Below are positions 1-11,304 of a stretch of DNA of 64,000 nt, piece after piece. Below the pieces are notes generated by a model that worked only from the letters and a program-made list of their open reading frames with translations, was not told the DNA's origin and did no database searches. Numbering within the stretch: the first letter of the stretch is position 1; the number at the start of each line of letters is the position of its first letter. Source of the DNA: Odontesthes bonariensis (Eukaryota; Chordata; Actinopteri; Atheriniformes; Atherinopsidae); NCBI RefSeq assembly GCF_027942865.1, contig NC_134510.1, positions 22,561,209 through 22,625,208 of the forward strand, in the 5' to 3' direction. Made by a program: the position numbers and the translations under genes.

Positions 1-480
1 AACTGCTGTGTTGCACGGCATCCCAAATCTGAGATAAGAACGCATTTGAATGGAGAGGACACCAGCATGAGATTACACAAGCCATTATAAAATAAATTAA
101 AGGACATTGGGAAGAAAAAATATTTCGACTGGATGGGACAAATATTCAGTTGGTACACGGGGGTTATAAATGGGCAAAAATAACACGGCTTCAGTGGTTG
201 ATACAAGGTACAATGGCTTCAACCCATCAGTTTCTTTTAATGCAAGTTGTGACACTATCCGGATGCTTTGTCCGAACTTGAACAGACTGTTATTCAGCCA
301 TGTCTGGGTAAATGCACTGACTATATTACACGTATTTGGATGACCGAGTATTTGCTTTACCAAGTAATTGACATTTCAAGTTACCAGTGGATAAACTGCA
401 TACTGATTTATCCAACTGTAACAGACCTACTGCCTTGATGTCAGCCTAACCGTAACCATGTTTGTTAGATTATTGCACTG
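1..480. other. Upstream flank, no recognised gene
   Basis: Nothing here could be assigned. The minus strand is open for 88 codons over 97-363. The peptide has no motif I recognise, and no clear splice acceptor feeds it, so it may be chance or the edge of a neighbouring minus-strand gene. In human the gene head to head with BRD9 is TRIP13, but this peptide does not resemble TRIP13. Confidence 0.3.
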
Positions 481-1081
481 AAAGGTTGTGTGGGTTTATC
501 TGGTGTCCTGCGTGGCTCCTATAACTCACCTGAGAGATTTAACGTGGACCTCCACGTTTATGTTTTGTTTGTTTGTCACCTCCATTCTGTCACCCTCCAT
601 TCTTCTACAACTGAAGACACCAGAACATTCAGATATTTAACAACAGCGTTTGTCCGACACAGAGCTCAATTTAATATGTCCTGTATTTCACGACATTTAT
701 GTGTCGTGAAATGCGTTAGCTAACTAGCTAACCTATGCGCATTATCAATGTTCAAGTTAGCTTAATATATCAACAGTTTGCTACATTGACAAAAAGACAA
801 AACTCACCTTAGAGCATTTACGCTGTCAAAGTGACAACTTGCATCAACCAAAATCTTTGTAGCTACCAACTATTGACGGTGTGCTGTGTTGTCAGAAAGG
901 CGACAGTCAGTCGAATTCAGCGCGCTGATTTCTTTAACCGGAAACACAATATTAGCTGTTGGGTTCAACATCCGTACCTCTTGTTCTTGTTGCTAACGCT
1001 GTTAGCTCGTTTCAATCAGTTAGCGACAGGTACCAGTGTAACTGGAGTAAATATAAAAACTTCAACTGTAAAGACGAAGAC
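481..1081. promoter_or_regulatory. Probable two-way promoter upstream of brd9
   Basis: The stretch lies directly upstream of the brd9 start codon at 1082. It also contains a strong minus-strand splice donor: read on the minus strand, an exon ends in CTAAG at 808 and is followed by GTGAGTT (807-801). The short ATG frames in this minus-strand exon close before the donor, so it would be an untranslated first exon of a divergent gene. The repeated GCTAGCTAG-like words at 717-730 and 1175-1205 flank the region. Divergent transcription is an inference. In human BRD9 shares such a promoter with TRIP13. Confidence 0.45.
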
Positions 1082-1464
1082 ATGGGGAAAAAACACAAGA
1101 AACACAAACCGGAATGGATAACAGTTGGTGGTACCTGATTACATATTTTTCTGTTAGCTTTAGCTGCACCGTTTTTATTCCAGCTAGCTTTATGCTAGCT
1201 AGCTTGCTCAGTTTAGCTGGACAGCTCAGCTGGACGAGACCGCAAATTTTGAATTACTCTTTGTAAAACTCAACCATGATCTCCTAACACCGGGCTCTGC
1301 TCCGCTTTTCAGCTGCGGGTTGCAAAGGTTTCTGCTAAAAAAATAGATAAATAAATAAATAAGGGGAGACACAACAGTTGAAAAGGGACTTTAAATCATA
1401 TCCGTGAGAACTAAAACCATGAACGTTATTTTTTGTCATTGTCCGTTTTCTAAAGTTAAGGGTT

Positions 1465-1501
<37 letters not shown>

Positions 1502-4500
1502 GTATGTAATAGCAGAAAATATGATCATTGAATTTGTAGTTGAAATTCTGAACATTTGATTGAACATGTAAACATTAAACCCTGAACCATCACTGTGGTG
1601 TCTCCCTTTAATCTGTTAGTTACAGTGTTTTGCGGTGCTCGTACAGCATATTTAGTTAGTAAACTAGAGAGGTTACATCAGATTTTCACGTTTCGAGTTG
1701 ACTTTTTAATTTTCTTTAAACTGGATTTTAAAGAAACTTAAACACAGATCACATTACAACTGAGTCACACAATAGTTGAACATTGTCTACAGACATCAGT
1801 CCATCAACTTTTATTTTACATAATAGATATTCTGATGTGATATTTTGATGTTTAAAAAGGCAAGTTTGTAAAGTAAGACGTGTATTAAGAGCGGTTAAAG
1901 TGTTTTAATGTATGTCAACCACGAAAAGAACAGATGGAAGCAAAACAGAATCAAATTTAGATAGCTGAGGGAAGCTCTAGATTATTTTTCAAGTGTTTTT
2001 TTTTTCAGCTTGCAGGTGTCCCTTTAGTAGGAATTGATTTTAAAGTGATCAGAATTTAAAGGCATCAACGAAGAATAGAATAGATCAAATGCTGAGTTTG
2101 TCACACCTCGTAGAGCGCGAAGGACACCGGCCTTATTCGTACAGCTCAAAATGAATAAGTCTAATAAGTGCAGATGGATACTTCTCTACTTATGTCTCAG
2201 ATGTGAACATAATAGCCCCTCACTCGAAAATAACTTCGTCATTGCTTGCTTTGGTTGTAGACTTTGAGGACAAAGCTCTTGAGAAGCCCTTGAAGATCAA
2301 GCTCAAAGTTGGAGGAAGTGAGGTGACAGAGCTGTCGGGGTCAGGCCATGACTCCAGCTATTACGATGACCGGTCGGACCATGAGCGAGAGCGCCACAAA
2401 GACAAGAAGAAAAAGAAGAAGAAAAAGTCTGAAAAAGATAAAGACAAATATGTGGACGACGAGGAGAGAAGGCGACGGAAGGTTGGTACGCAGAAGTAAA
2501 GTGCTCCGTGTGATATGTGCGTTATTTTGTATTTTAATTTGAAAAATCACCTCACAGGAGGAAAAAAGGAAGAAGAGAGAACGAGAGCAGAATGAGGCAG
2601 AGGCAGCGGCCGCCACTGCAGCAAGTGCCAGCGGGCCTGTTGAACCATTCACACTGTCGAAAAGTCTAGCTATCGGATTAGAGGTGAGAAAACCTCGCCT
2701 GCGATTCTGAGCAATAAATTCCCAATCATCCCTTTGCTGAGTCATTGACATTCTGTGTCTATCTACCCAGCCAGAGGAGAAGAAGAAAAAGAAAGAGAGG
2801 TTTGAGATAGAGCCTGAAGTGGAGGAGTTTCACTCCTGTGTGAAGGTGGAAGTAGAACAGCAAGGAGACAGGCCGGTTAGATCCTGCCGCACACAACAAG
2901 GCAAGAGCGATGTCTATCAGCACAACATCAGATATATAGATTATTTTCTTATAAATGTGTGAGTAAATGGCTGGGATTTTTTTTTAATGTTTGCCCCATA
3001 CAGAGAATGAGTCCACTCCTCGTCAACAACTGCTGGAGCACTTTTTGAGGCAGCTGCAGAGGTAAGGAACACTGATTAATTCCAATTTCTACACTGTTCC
3101 TGAGGAGGTTGAAGTATATTGCAGTAAACACTTTAAAAGTCCAAAAGCATTAAAGAAAAAAGAAAAAACGATGGGTGGGAAAACTCCTTCCAAACACAAC
3201 TCTAACCCCACTGATGGACAATCTCTAGATAGACTGGGAGAATTCAACCCCCAAAACTGTGTGGGATGGATTGATGCTTGTCCCTGATGTTTTTGGAGGG
3301 AATCTTTCTTGTTCCAGCGTAAATGCCATCTAACACATTGAAACAAGAGGCTCGCTGTTGGCACATCAGTACGAAACGTGCAGAGTAGAAGCGAAGCATC
3401 TATGAGATACACATTTTTCTTTATCAAAATGCTCGTCTCGTGTACAGCGCCTTCCTTTGTCCAACCAACAGATCGATGAATTTATATAAACGCACACATT
3501 CCTCCGAAGGGAAATAACCCATTTGATCATGTCTTTCCTTTCGCCCCAGCAGGGCTATAAATAAAGCAAAATTTGCATTTGTTTGTGCTGGACAGTGTTC
3601 TAAACGTTGCTGCTTTGACGGTCACCGAACACGTGTTGCTGTTGAAGCAGCACAGTTGCAAGTTTTATTTTACCCCATTTTTTGAACAGATAGCGAGTCC
3701 TGTTGTGTCTGGGAAGTCAAAACAAAGGGTTATTTGCTTATTAACCTTAAAATGCAACATGTGGAATATGAATGAAGCTGCGTTGCAACGTTGTGTGGTT
3801 GATCAAAACGCAGCACGCTCACAAGATGGGAACAAAGTCTACACAAGTCTTAAAAACTGCTGCAGTGTTGGAAAAAGGGAAGGAAGAAAAAGCCATATGA
3901 TGGTGCATCGCTTGTCTTTTCAGGAAAGATCCCCATGGATTCTTTGCGTTTCCAGTAACGGACGCAATTGCTCCCGGCTATTCGTCAATCATCAAACATC
4001 CCATGGATTTCAGCACCATGAAGGACAAAATTAGAAACAACGACTACAACACAGTCACAGAATTCAAGGTGAGGATGCCTTTCAAAGCGTTACCATATTC
4101 CGAGCGAGAGTTGGGGATGGTGACTATTTGTTATCGGAAAGCGATCGAGTTTGATGGGACTGAACATTTTTTGGCCCTCAGGCAGACTTTAAACTGATGT
4201 GCGACAATGCAATGGTTTACAACCGACCGGAGACTGTCTACTACAAGGCTGCCAAGAAACTGCTTCATACAGGATTCAAGATGATGAGCAAGGTATGATG
4301 TCACCTAAACTAAAGACCAAACACATTTCTTATGATCCCTGTTGAATAGAATATCAAATATTTCTCATGCATTAGACAGGATTATTGTTTTTTTTTTGTC
4401 TTATAGTCTCATACTTCATTTGAACTCATTTAGCACTGTCCATTCCTTGGATCTAAACATCATTCATGTTTTATTCACTTTTATGACTTAAGTTGCATGG

Positions 4501-7500
4501 TCACGGCAATTAATTATATGCCCATATTTTCACCCGACCACAGAGAACTTGGAGGTATCTGACAGTATTAATATTCCCGCTCGCGCTGTGATGGCTGCAC
4601 ATGTAGAAACGAAATAGAAAGTTTTTCAAAGCAGCTTCAACCGACACGTACGTTTTTTTATGAAACATATCCAAACATAAATGTAAACTGGACATGCGTG
4701 CCATTTCATTCTGCTGATAGCCAATGTGCCGGCTTTTCATTTGGAAAGCCTCTACAAATATAAATCTGAGATTAATTTGCCGATTCGTACGGGTCAGATT
4801 GAATTTGTGAATCCGAATAGGATTTAAGTCAGAAACAAACAAACGGAGGGATGTCTCATGGTGACGTCGCGGCATACGCAGTGAATCATGAAAGATATTC
4901 ATAGAACGTTAACATTTTTAGCCACTTGATGCATCCAAATACTACTTATTTGGATTCAAAGTTAACACGGATTGACCGTCTTAAATGCGAGCTTAATTTG
5001 GCCAAACACCCTGCTGTACTGCACACTGTCCTGCCTCTCTGTCTTCTGTCACTTATGTCCCAATTCATTTGTTAACCATAGGCTGCCAGTTAAGGTGATG
5101 TTTTATTTGAATTGTTCGTCGATTCATTTCTTCCTCATCTGTGTCCAGGAGCGGCTTTTGGCTCTGAAGCGCAGCATGTCTTTCATGCAGGAGATGGACT
5201 ACACCCAGCAGGCTGCCATTTTGGGAGATGAAGACCTGGCAGCCGACCTCCCTCCTCCAGAGACCATCCCCGTCCCCATGGAATCTGCAAAAAAGTCCAG
5301 AAAGCAACCAGTCAAAGACATGAAGGAAGTCATCAGGTGTTGGTCGCTTGTGCTTAAAATAAATCTGATTCTTTTTGCGTACATGTGTAAGGAACGACAT
5401 AATGGTCTGAGAGGCCAGCAGGGCACGAGATGCTTTGTGAGTCTCGTTACACAACACCATGTCATTGTCATTTCTGTTGTCCCAGTTACCTGTTTGAGCC
5501 AGAGGGAAACGCCTGCAGCTTGACTGACAGCACGGCAGAGGAGCACGTTCTGGCACTGGTCGAACACTCTGCCGATGAAGCTCGGGACCGCATCAACCGA
5601 TATATGCCAAACTCCAAGGTCCCCCAGTGTTTCTTATCCGTTAATACAATTCCAAACGCACGCATTGTTCCCACGAACTACACCATCACCTGTTTAATTT
5701 CATGAATCGCCACAGTAATAGACGGGCATCCACAATCAGAAATGCGCGAGAGTGACGAGAAATCACTTTTCCATTGGGCTGTTTGAACAGGTGTGCGCTC
5801 GTTACACCTCTTATGAAGGAAGTTTGGACTGACCTAATGTTGTCGCCGCTCTGTGCTTTTTTCAGATGGGTTACTTGCGTAAAGAACCAGATGGCTCTCT
5901 TTTATATACTGTTGTAAATCAGCTTGATCCCGATGCAGAAGGTTTGCTATCATTGCACAACCTGTTCAGTTTGTTTACTCAACATTAGTATGATGCTAAT
6001 GTAAGAAACTTAAATTTGTTCATGTGTTGTTGTTTTTTCTTTGCAGAGGATGAGACGCATAAAGTGGACCTGAGTTCTCTCTCAAATAAGCTTTTGCCTG
6101 GATTAACAACGTTAGGCTTCAAAGATGACAGGAGACATAAAGGTAGGTCACCGTGTGCAGTTTTGTTGATTTGCTTCATTAATTAATAGCAATTACTAAA
6201 CTACGCACAGATCTTTGGCTTTTCACGAAAGTTGCTTTCTTTTGCTTTTTTTTTAGTGACTTTTCTAAGCAGTGCCTACAACACCCAGAGCCTTCAGAAG
6301 AATTCCATCTTTCCAGACTTGCAGTCTGATGAGATCGACATGCTGTATTCAGCCTACGGAGATGACACGGGGGTACAGTGTGCTCTGAGGTAGGGTGGGG
6401 GGTTTTGTCAAAGGTGGAACTAAAACAATGAAAAGTCTCAAGAGATTAAGTCTCTAGTTGAGGTCTGCTTATAATTTTTGCTCAACTTTTTTCTAACCGC
6501 TTAAGTATACAGGACTTTGTCAAGGGGTGTGGAAGTGTCTCTAAGCATTGGGTCGATGGGCTTCTGGACAAGATGACGGCAGGCGATCATTTAAAAGCTG
6601 TCAATCAGATTCGACAGGTACAGTATTGTTTTTGTTTTTTCTCATTGATGGTATGGTTTTGACATTGACTGAAACCGGGCTTGTTTGATGAGGCTCTGCT
6701 ATGTGAATGATTAGTTGTTGTTGTTTTTTTATGATGGATTTACATCTAAGAAAATGCGTGTTGCTAATCATACTAACTTTTCAGAAAAGAAACGTCATGC
6801 TGAAACCTGATGAAACCAAGTCCAGCATCTGTGACATGCAGGTACGCTGTCGTTCATCCAACACTTGTATTTAATGCTTAAGAAAGTAACAGTTTTCTTT
6901 GTTCCCACTGATTTGACTGTCGGATTTATGCTTGATATTTTTGCTCAGATGTCAGATGGCGCTGGCCTGGGAGAGAGCAGCTCAGTGCTGGACTTCATGT
7001 CAATGAAGAACTATCCTGATATGTCTCTGGATATTTCCATGCTCAACCCGTTAGGTGATTATCATCTAAGTCATAGCTTCATCAAGGGAGTAAGACGAGC
7101 AAGGTGGAGTCAGTGTGAACACAATCCGATCATGTTAATGCAGGACCGTGAGTAGAAGTAAGCATAAGCTTCCAGATATTAGGAGCTGTAAATAAAAAGT
7201 AAGACATCTTTCTCGGAAATGTTACAGTCAGTATAAACTGTACATAGTACGATAAGAAAACATAGTTGCACTATGGCTGGAAATTCATTAGAAGTGCATT
7301 TTGTTCCCTCTTTGTTTGTTCCATTTCCTTACGATGGTCTCACTTTTCCTCCATCCTCATCAGGGAAAACTGTTAAAAAAGAGCCGGGGAATGAGGACGC
7401 CCACCAGCATTTTGATGACGCGGACAAACTCCTGCAGGAGTTCCAGGAGGCTCAGGTGGACAGAGTTTGCTCCAGACCCTCATCCAACCTGTCCTCTCTT

Positions 7501-7751
7501 TCCAATGCCTCCGAAAGGGACCAGCACCACTTGGGTATCTAGAACAAGATCATTTCTTTGGTCGTTTTTGCTGAGTTAAAGATCACGTTTAGGGTGTAAT
7601 CAGTCACTCCACTGCCACGACGTAAGAGCCATGTTTTCTTGTGTCCACAGGGAGCCCGTCACACCTGGGTGTAGGGGACCAGTCTGAAATGGTTCACGAT
7701 CCCTACGAGTTCCTGCAGTCACCGGAGCCAGAGGGCACGACCAACAGCTGA
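1082..7751 (+). CDS. brd9: Bromodomain-containing protein 9 (17 coding exons, 669 aa)
   Basis: BRD9 is the acetyl-lysine reader of the nuclear ncBAF (GBAF) SWI/SNF complex. Exons: 1082-1127, 2261-2481, 2558-2683, 2771-2900, 3004-3061, 3924-4068, 4182-4292, 5149-5336, 5486-5618, 5866-5941, 6047-6142, 6257-6389, 6506-6617, 6785-6841, 6949-7054, 7364-7534, 7651-7751. They sum to 2010 nt in one frame. The start MGKKHKKHKPEW is the family's own N-terminus, followed by a lysine-rich tract. The bromodomain covers about residues 190-280 and includes HPMDFSTM and YNRPETVYY; Asn256 is the acetyl-lysine-binding asparagine. The ERLLALKRSMSF exon of the long human isoform is present. The C-terminus (SNLSSLSNASERDQHHLG, YEFLQSPEP) is almost unchanged from human, where the protein is 597 aa. 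The exon 1 donor is ambiguous by 3 nt (after 1127 or 1130). Intron 4 uses a GC donor at 2901. Confidence 0.95.
1467..1500. repeat. (TA)n microsatellite in brd9 intron 1
   Basis: A run of alternating T and A ending in TACATATGTATG. It lies in brd9 intron 1 (1128-2260), which otherwise shows no recognisable feature. Confidence 0.9.
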
Positions 7752-8639
7752 CCACACAAAGCTGTTCTGTTATGCTAGTGCTGACAACACCGAGTACTCA
7801 CAGCTGGACTGTTTAAACACTGTGGATACAACAAGAGCTGCAGATTTGTTTTAAAGACTGAAAATAAGTGTATTGAATTGTAATTGTATGGTTTTGTATT
7901 AGGGAAACTCTTTAATAAAAGAAAAAGCTTGTACCTGTGTTCATAAGTGTGTGTGGTTCATTTAGCAAACAGTAACCTTTGAACAATTCATCTGCCTTTT
8001 GTGGCTTGTGAACAGTCTGCTAGCAGTACACGTCCAAAAATAATTATTTTGCTATTTGCATCTCATTTCCAGTTAAAGGATGTAAGAAAGTTCAGCTGCT
8101 GTGTAAACACACTGCTGAGTCTGGAGATTTCTACAGAAGTTCTCTCTCACCTGCAAGCTCAAACTTAAAAATGTGGGCTTTCTTTCTTTAGGGTGTCTGA
8201 GTGTATGAAGGAAGTGAAAATATAGAATTATAAAAACAACACGGACTTGAATGCAGTTTGCATATTGTGAGAAAATACGTCTGAAAGTTAAAGATTAGGC
8301 TTTATATTTGAAAGCAGAAGTGTTATGTGGACATTTATCTGTAGTTCCCCCTTTCTCTTGCGGGAACAGAGCACTGGCTATTTTGGGGGTGGGGGTTATA
8401 TTCCCCCCAGACCCAAAAAGGAGAATAAAAGCCAATGATTGTGTGTTTCAAAAGGCAAGCTGCATACATTTGTTTATTCACTTTGTGACGGGCTTCAATA
8501 AAGAAGCTGGCTATCTTGAGAAGAGCTGCGTGCGCATGCGTAGTGGAGCAGTTACCATAACGCTGCTCAGACGTGCTGAGTGAGTTGATTCTTCAACTTC
8601 TGACTCACGTCCTTCAGTGACAAGGACATTGTCGCACTT
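7752..8639 (+). terminator. brd9 3' UTR with polyadenylation signal, then short intergenic gap
   Basis: An AATAAA hexamer at 7914-7919 lies about 160 nt after the brd9 stop codon and would give a short 3' UTR. From about 7940 to 8640 I see no gene. The small open frames there lack splice context. Confidence 0.7.
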
Positions 8640-8798
8640 TTAATTCTTTTTGATGCCGTATCTTTTTCATATTGTGGATATACTTATTTGAAGCACCTGT
8701 CCGGCTGAAAAAGCATCATGGGATATTATGCAGTGGGAATCTTCGTTTGCCGTGAAGAGAAGCTGCTTTTTAATTGTTGATGCGTTTCTCACGGAAAA
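8640..8798 (+). promoter_or_regulatory. zdhhc11: Candidate zdhhc11 promoter and untranslated first exon
   Basis: The zdhhc11 start codon at 11305 directly follows an acceptor-like tract ending in TCTCCAG, so an upstream untranslated exon is expected. A strong donor (GGAAAA then GTAAGT at 8799) ends a stretch just downstream of a CpG-bearing segment (8525-8620, GCGTGCGCATGCG). The link to zdhhc11 is inferred, and the start of transcription is not determined. Confidence 0.4.
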
Positions 8799-9312
8799 GT
8801 AAGTAATTGGTTGGTTGGTAATGGATAACAGCTTTTATAAAGACTGTTGTTTGCATGACTTCATCATTGATTTAGAGGGGGTTAGTTGAGTTTGTAGTTG
8901 GATGAAACATTATGTCCGCTTTAGTTGTTAAGCAAAACAGAGGCGACAAAAGCCCGCTGCCAGAAAAAAAACGTTACACTTTGCATATTTATTTTTGAAG
9001 AGGTTGATAGAAACATCGTAATTTCTTGACTTTAAAAAAGTCCTCACATTAGTACTGCACTGTTTTAGCTCGCACTTATCAGCAGAGTACTCACGTTGGA
9101 GCAAAGGCGCATCATGTGATTACAAAGACGTGGATGTTGAACTTTGTGTAACGTTTTCACTCTGGATCAGCTGTATATGTAGCTGGATCTGTAGGCTTTG
9201 TGTCAAAGTTGTGTTATTCAGATGCCGAGTGTTTCTGTCATTTCACTAAATGGAAAAGTCAGCGTCCACTGCTATTAACACTAAATACACACAGCTGCTA
9301 TTTCACCAAGTA

Positions 9313-10446
9313 AAATATAGCTGCAAGCAGCGATGTGGGGGGTCCTAGCAGAACGGCACAATAGGCAAGGCTTGGGCTTCTTAGTAAGGGGTCGTGAGTC
9401 CATGCATCAAGTTTGGCATTGATACAACAATGCATCGCAGAGATTTGGGCAAATGTCCCGTTTGCACGTCGGCGTAGAGTTTGATTGGCTGCCGCGGTTA
9501 AACGGAAGTGAAATTAAAAAAATCCACATGATAACTTATGTGCGGCTTGGTCCGAAGATTCTATGGGCCAAGTCCCGTGGAGATTGGACAATCTTAGTGG
9601 CCTTAAATGCTTTTTTAAGGTTTTTGATTAAATTCAAAATGGCGGATAATCCAACATGGCGCAGATGACGTCATGAGGTGCGTTGACCTCGGCTATATCC
9701 ATGGATTCCACCGGTACCTTATTTGTGAAATTTGGACTAAGGGGTCCAAAGATATGAGCAAAAATGCATTTTTGCTACTTATCGCGCCACCTATAGGCCA
9801 AACATCACCAAACGTCTTGGGCCTCTTACCGTAGTTGTCATGAGTCTGTGTTATAAGACTGACGTCATAAGATGATAAGGTTGCCAAGATATGGCCTCAC
9901 TTCCGGTTTGGCGGCATCAACCTCGAGTTTGATTGGCGTTTACGGAAAAACGGAAGCCTAATTAAAAATTCCACACGATAACTTTTGTGCGGCTTGGTCT
10001 TAAGAGTGTATGTGCCAAGTTTCGTGAAAATTGTACAAACTCTGTGACCTGAAATGCTTTTTTAAGCTTTTTGATTAAATTCAAAATGGCGGAAAATCTA
10101 GGCATACGCAAATTGACGTCATAGGGTGCGTTGGACTAGTCATGATCCAAGGATTCCAACGATGCCTCATTTGTAAAATTTGGACCATGTAGTCCAAAGT
10201 TATTAGGCTGAATGCACTTTGAACTTTGGCGTGTTGGTGGCGCTAGAGAGTAAGCTCTTGGGCCATGAAATTTCTTGAGTTTTAATTTGGCACTTGGCTG
10301 ATTGCGTGTGCCAAATTTCACAACTTTTTACCATAGCGTTCATGGGGCTGCCATAGACTTCAATTGCAGCGGAAACGGAAAAATAATAATAATAGGAAAA
10401 GCTACTAATCCAATGGGTTCCTGCAGCTTCGCTGCTAGGACCCCCA
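9313..10446. mobile_element. Unclassified MITE-like repeat with internal tandem duplication
   Basis: The two ends carry the same word inverted: GGGGGTCCTAGCAG at about 9338-9351 and its complement at about 10432-10445, beside AGCTGCAAGCAGCG-type sequence. Inside are two diverged copies of a segment of about 280 bp (9477-9756 and 9925-10204, period about 448 bp). Both contain GAGTTTGATTGG, GTGCGGCTTGGTC, GATTAAATTCAAAATGGCGG and a TGACGTCAT word. There is no coding capacity. It looks like a common fish non-autonomous repeat, but I cannot name its superfamily. It sits in the inferred zdhhc11 intron 1. Confidence 0.7.
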
Positions 10447-10518
10447 ATTACCACCATGTGGTTTGACAATAGCGCGTCTGGCCTTTTGTGATCTATTCAG
10501 TTTGATCAAATTATTCTA

Positions 10519-11152
10519 ATGTGTGGGTGTGTATACATAGCCTGGGCGAAAGCCGACTGTTGACTCCGTCAAACAGTCTGGAAAAACCCAAGAGGAATCC
10601 GTTTCCATGGAGGGTGGGACCTTACTCAGCAACTTAAATTCATTGGAGTTCCCTTAACCAATCATAATGTTTAGAAAGGACGTAGGTTATGCGCCGAGGT
10701 TCATGCTTACTCTCGCGAGGCTCTAGCTCGCGAATCACGCTTCCCACATCTGCTTTCATTATACCGGTACCATTTGATAAATCAAACTTTTCCCAAAGTT
10801 AGTTGGAAGGAGAGCTACGACATCCTTGCCACTAACAAAATTGACGAGGCATTCCTCTTGCTCTTGTTTTAATTGTGTAATGCTCCCCAGAGTTGAGACA
10901 ACTTCATGGATAGCTTCTAGCGTTCTTCCGTCGCCATGTTTATTTCCGCTGCGGTTGAACTACAATTATATGGACTACAATGGACTCCGCGCGTGAGTTC
11001 TGCGTCACCACTCGCAACTGTTTGCTGATTGGCAAAACACTGAGCGAACCGAGGTAGGGGGATTTGGCCAGACTATGTGCGGAGCCAAAATCTTTGGGCG
11101 GAAGTACGTAGGATGGCGTCGCCAGGCTAGTGTATACATACACCCACACATA
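10519..11152. mobile_element. Non-autonomous DNA transposon with imperfect terminal inverted repeats
   Basis: The left end (GTGTGGGTGTGTATACATAG then CCTGGGCGA) and the complement of the right end (TGTGTGGGTGTATGTATACA, CTAGCCTGGCGA) are imperfect inverted copies of about 30 bp. The core therefore runs from about 10541 to 11130. It has no coding capacity and its family is not assigned. It is the last repeat before the first zdhhc11 coding exon, 152 bp away. Confidence 0.6.
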
Positions 11153-11304
11153 TGTATGAGAGAGAGAGTATTGGTCCATGAGTGGGTGAACAGTCACTGT
11201 CACTATCTTCAGCTCATTTTCCTAACTCATTTCCCCGGCAAATGACCCGTCACTCTACTGGAATTGGACTTGTGTGTACCACAGCTTGTGCTTATACTCT
11301 CCAG

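Noticed and set aside
97-363. 88-codon minus-strand frame
   Set aside because: No recognisable family, no visible acceptor, not TRIP13-like. Kept only as an unassigned flank.
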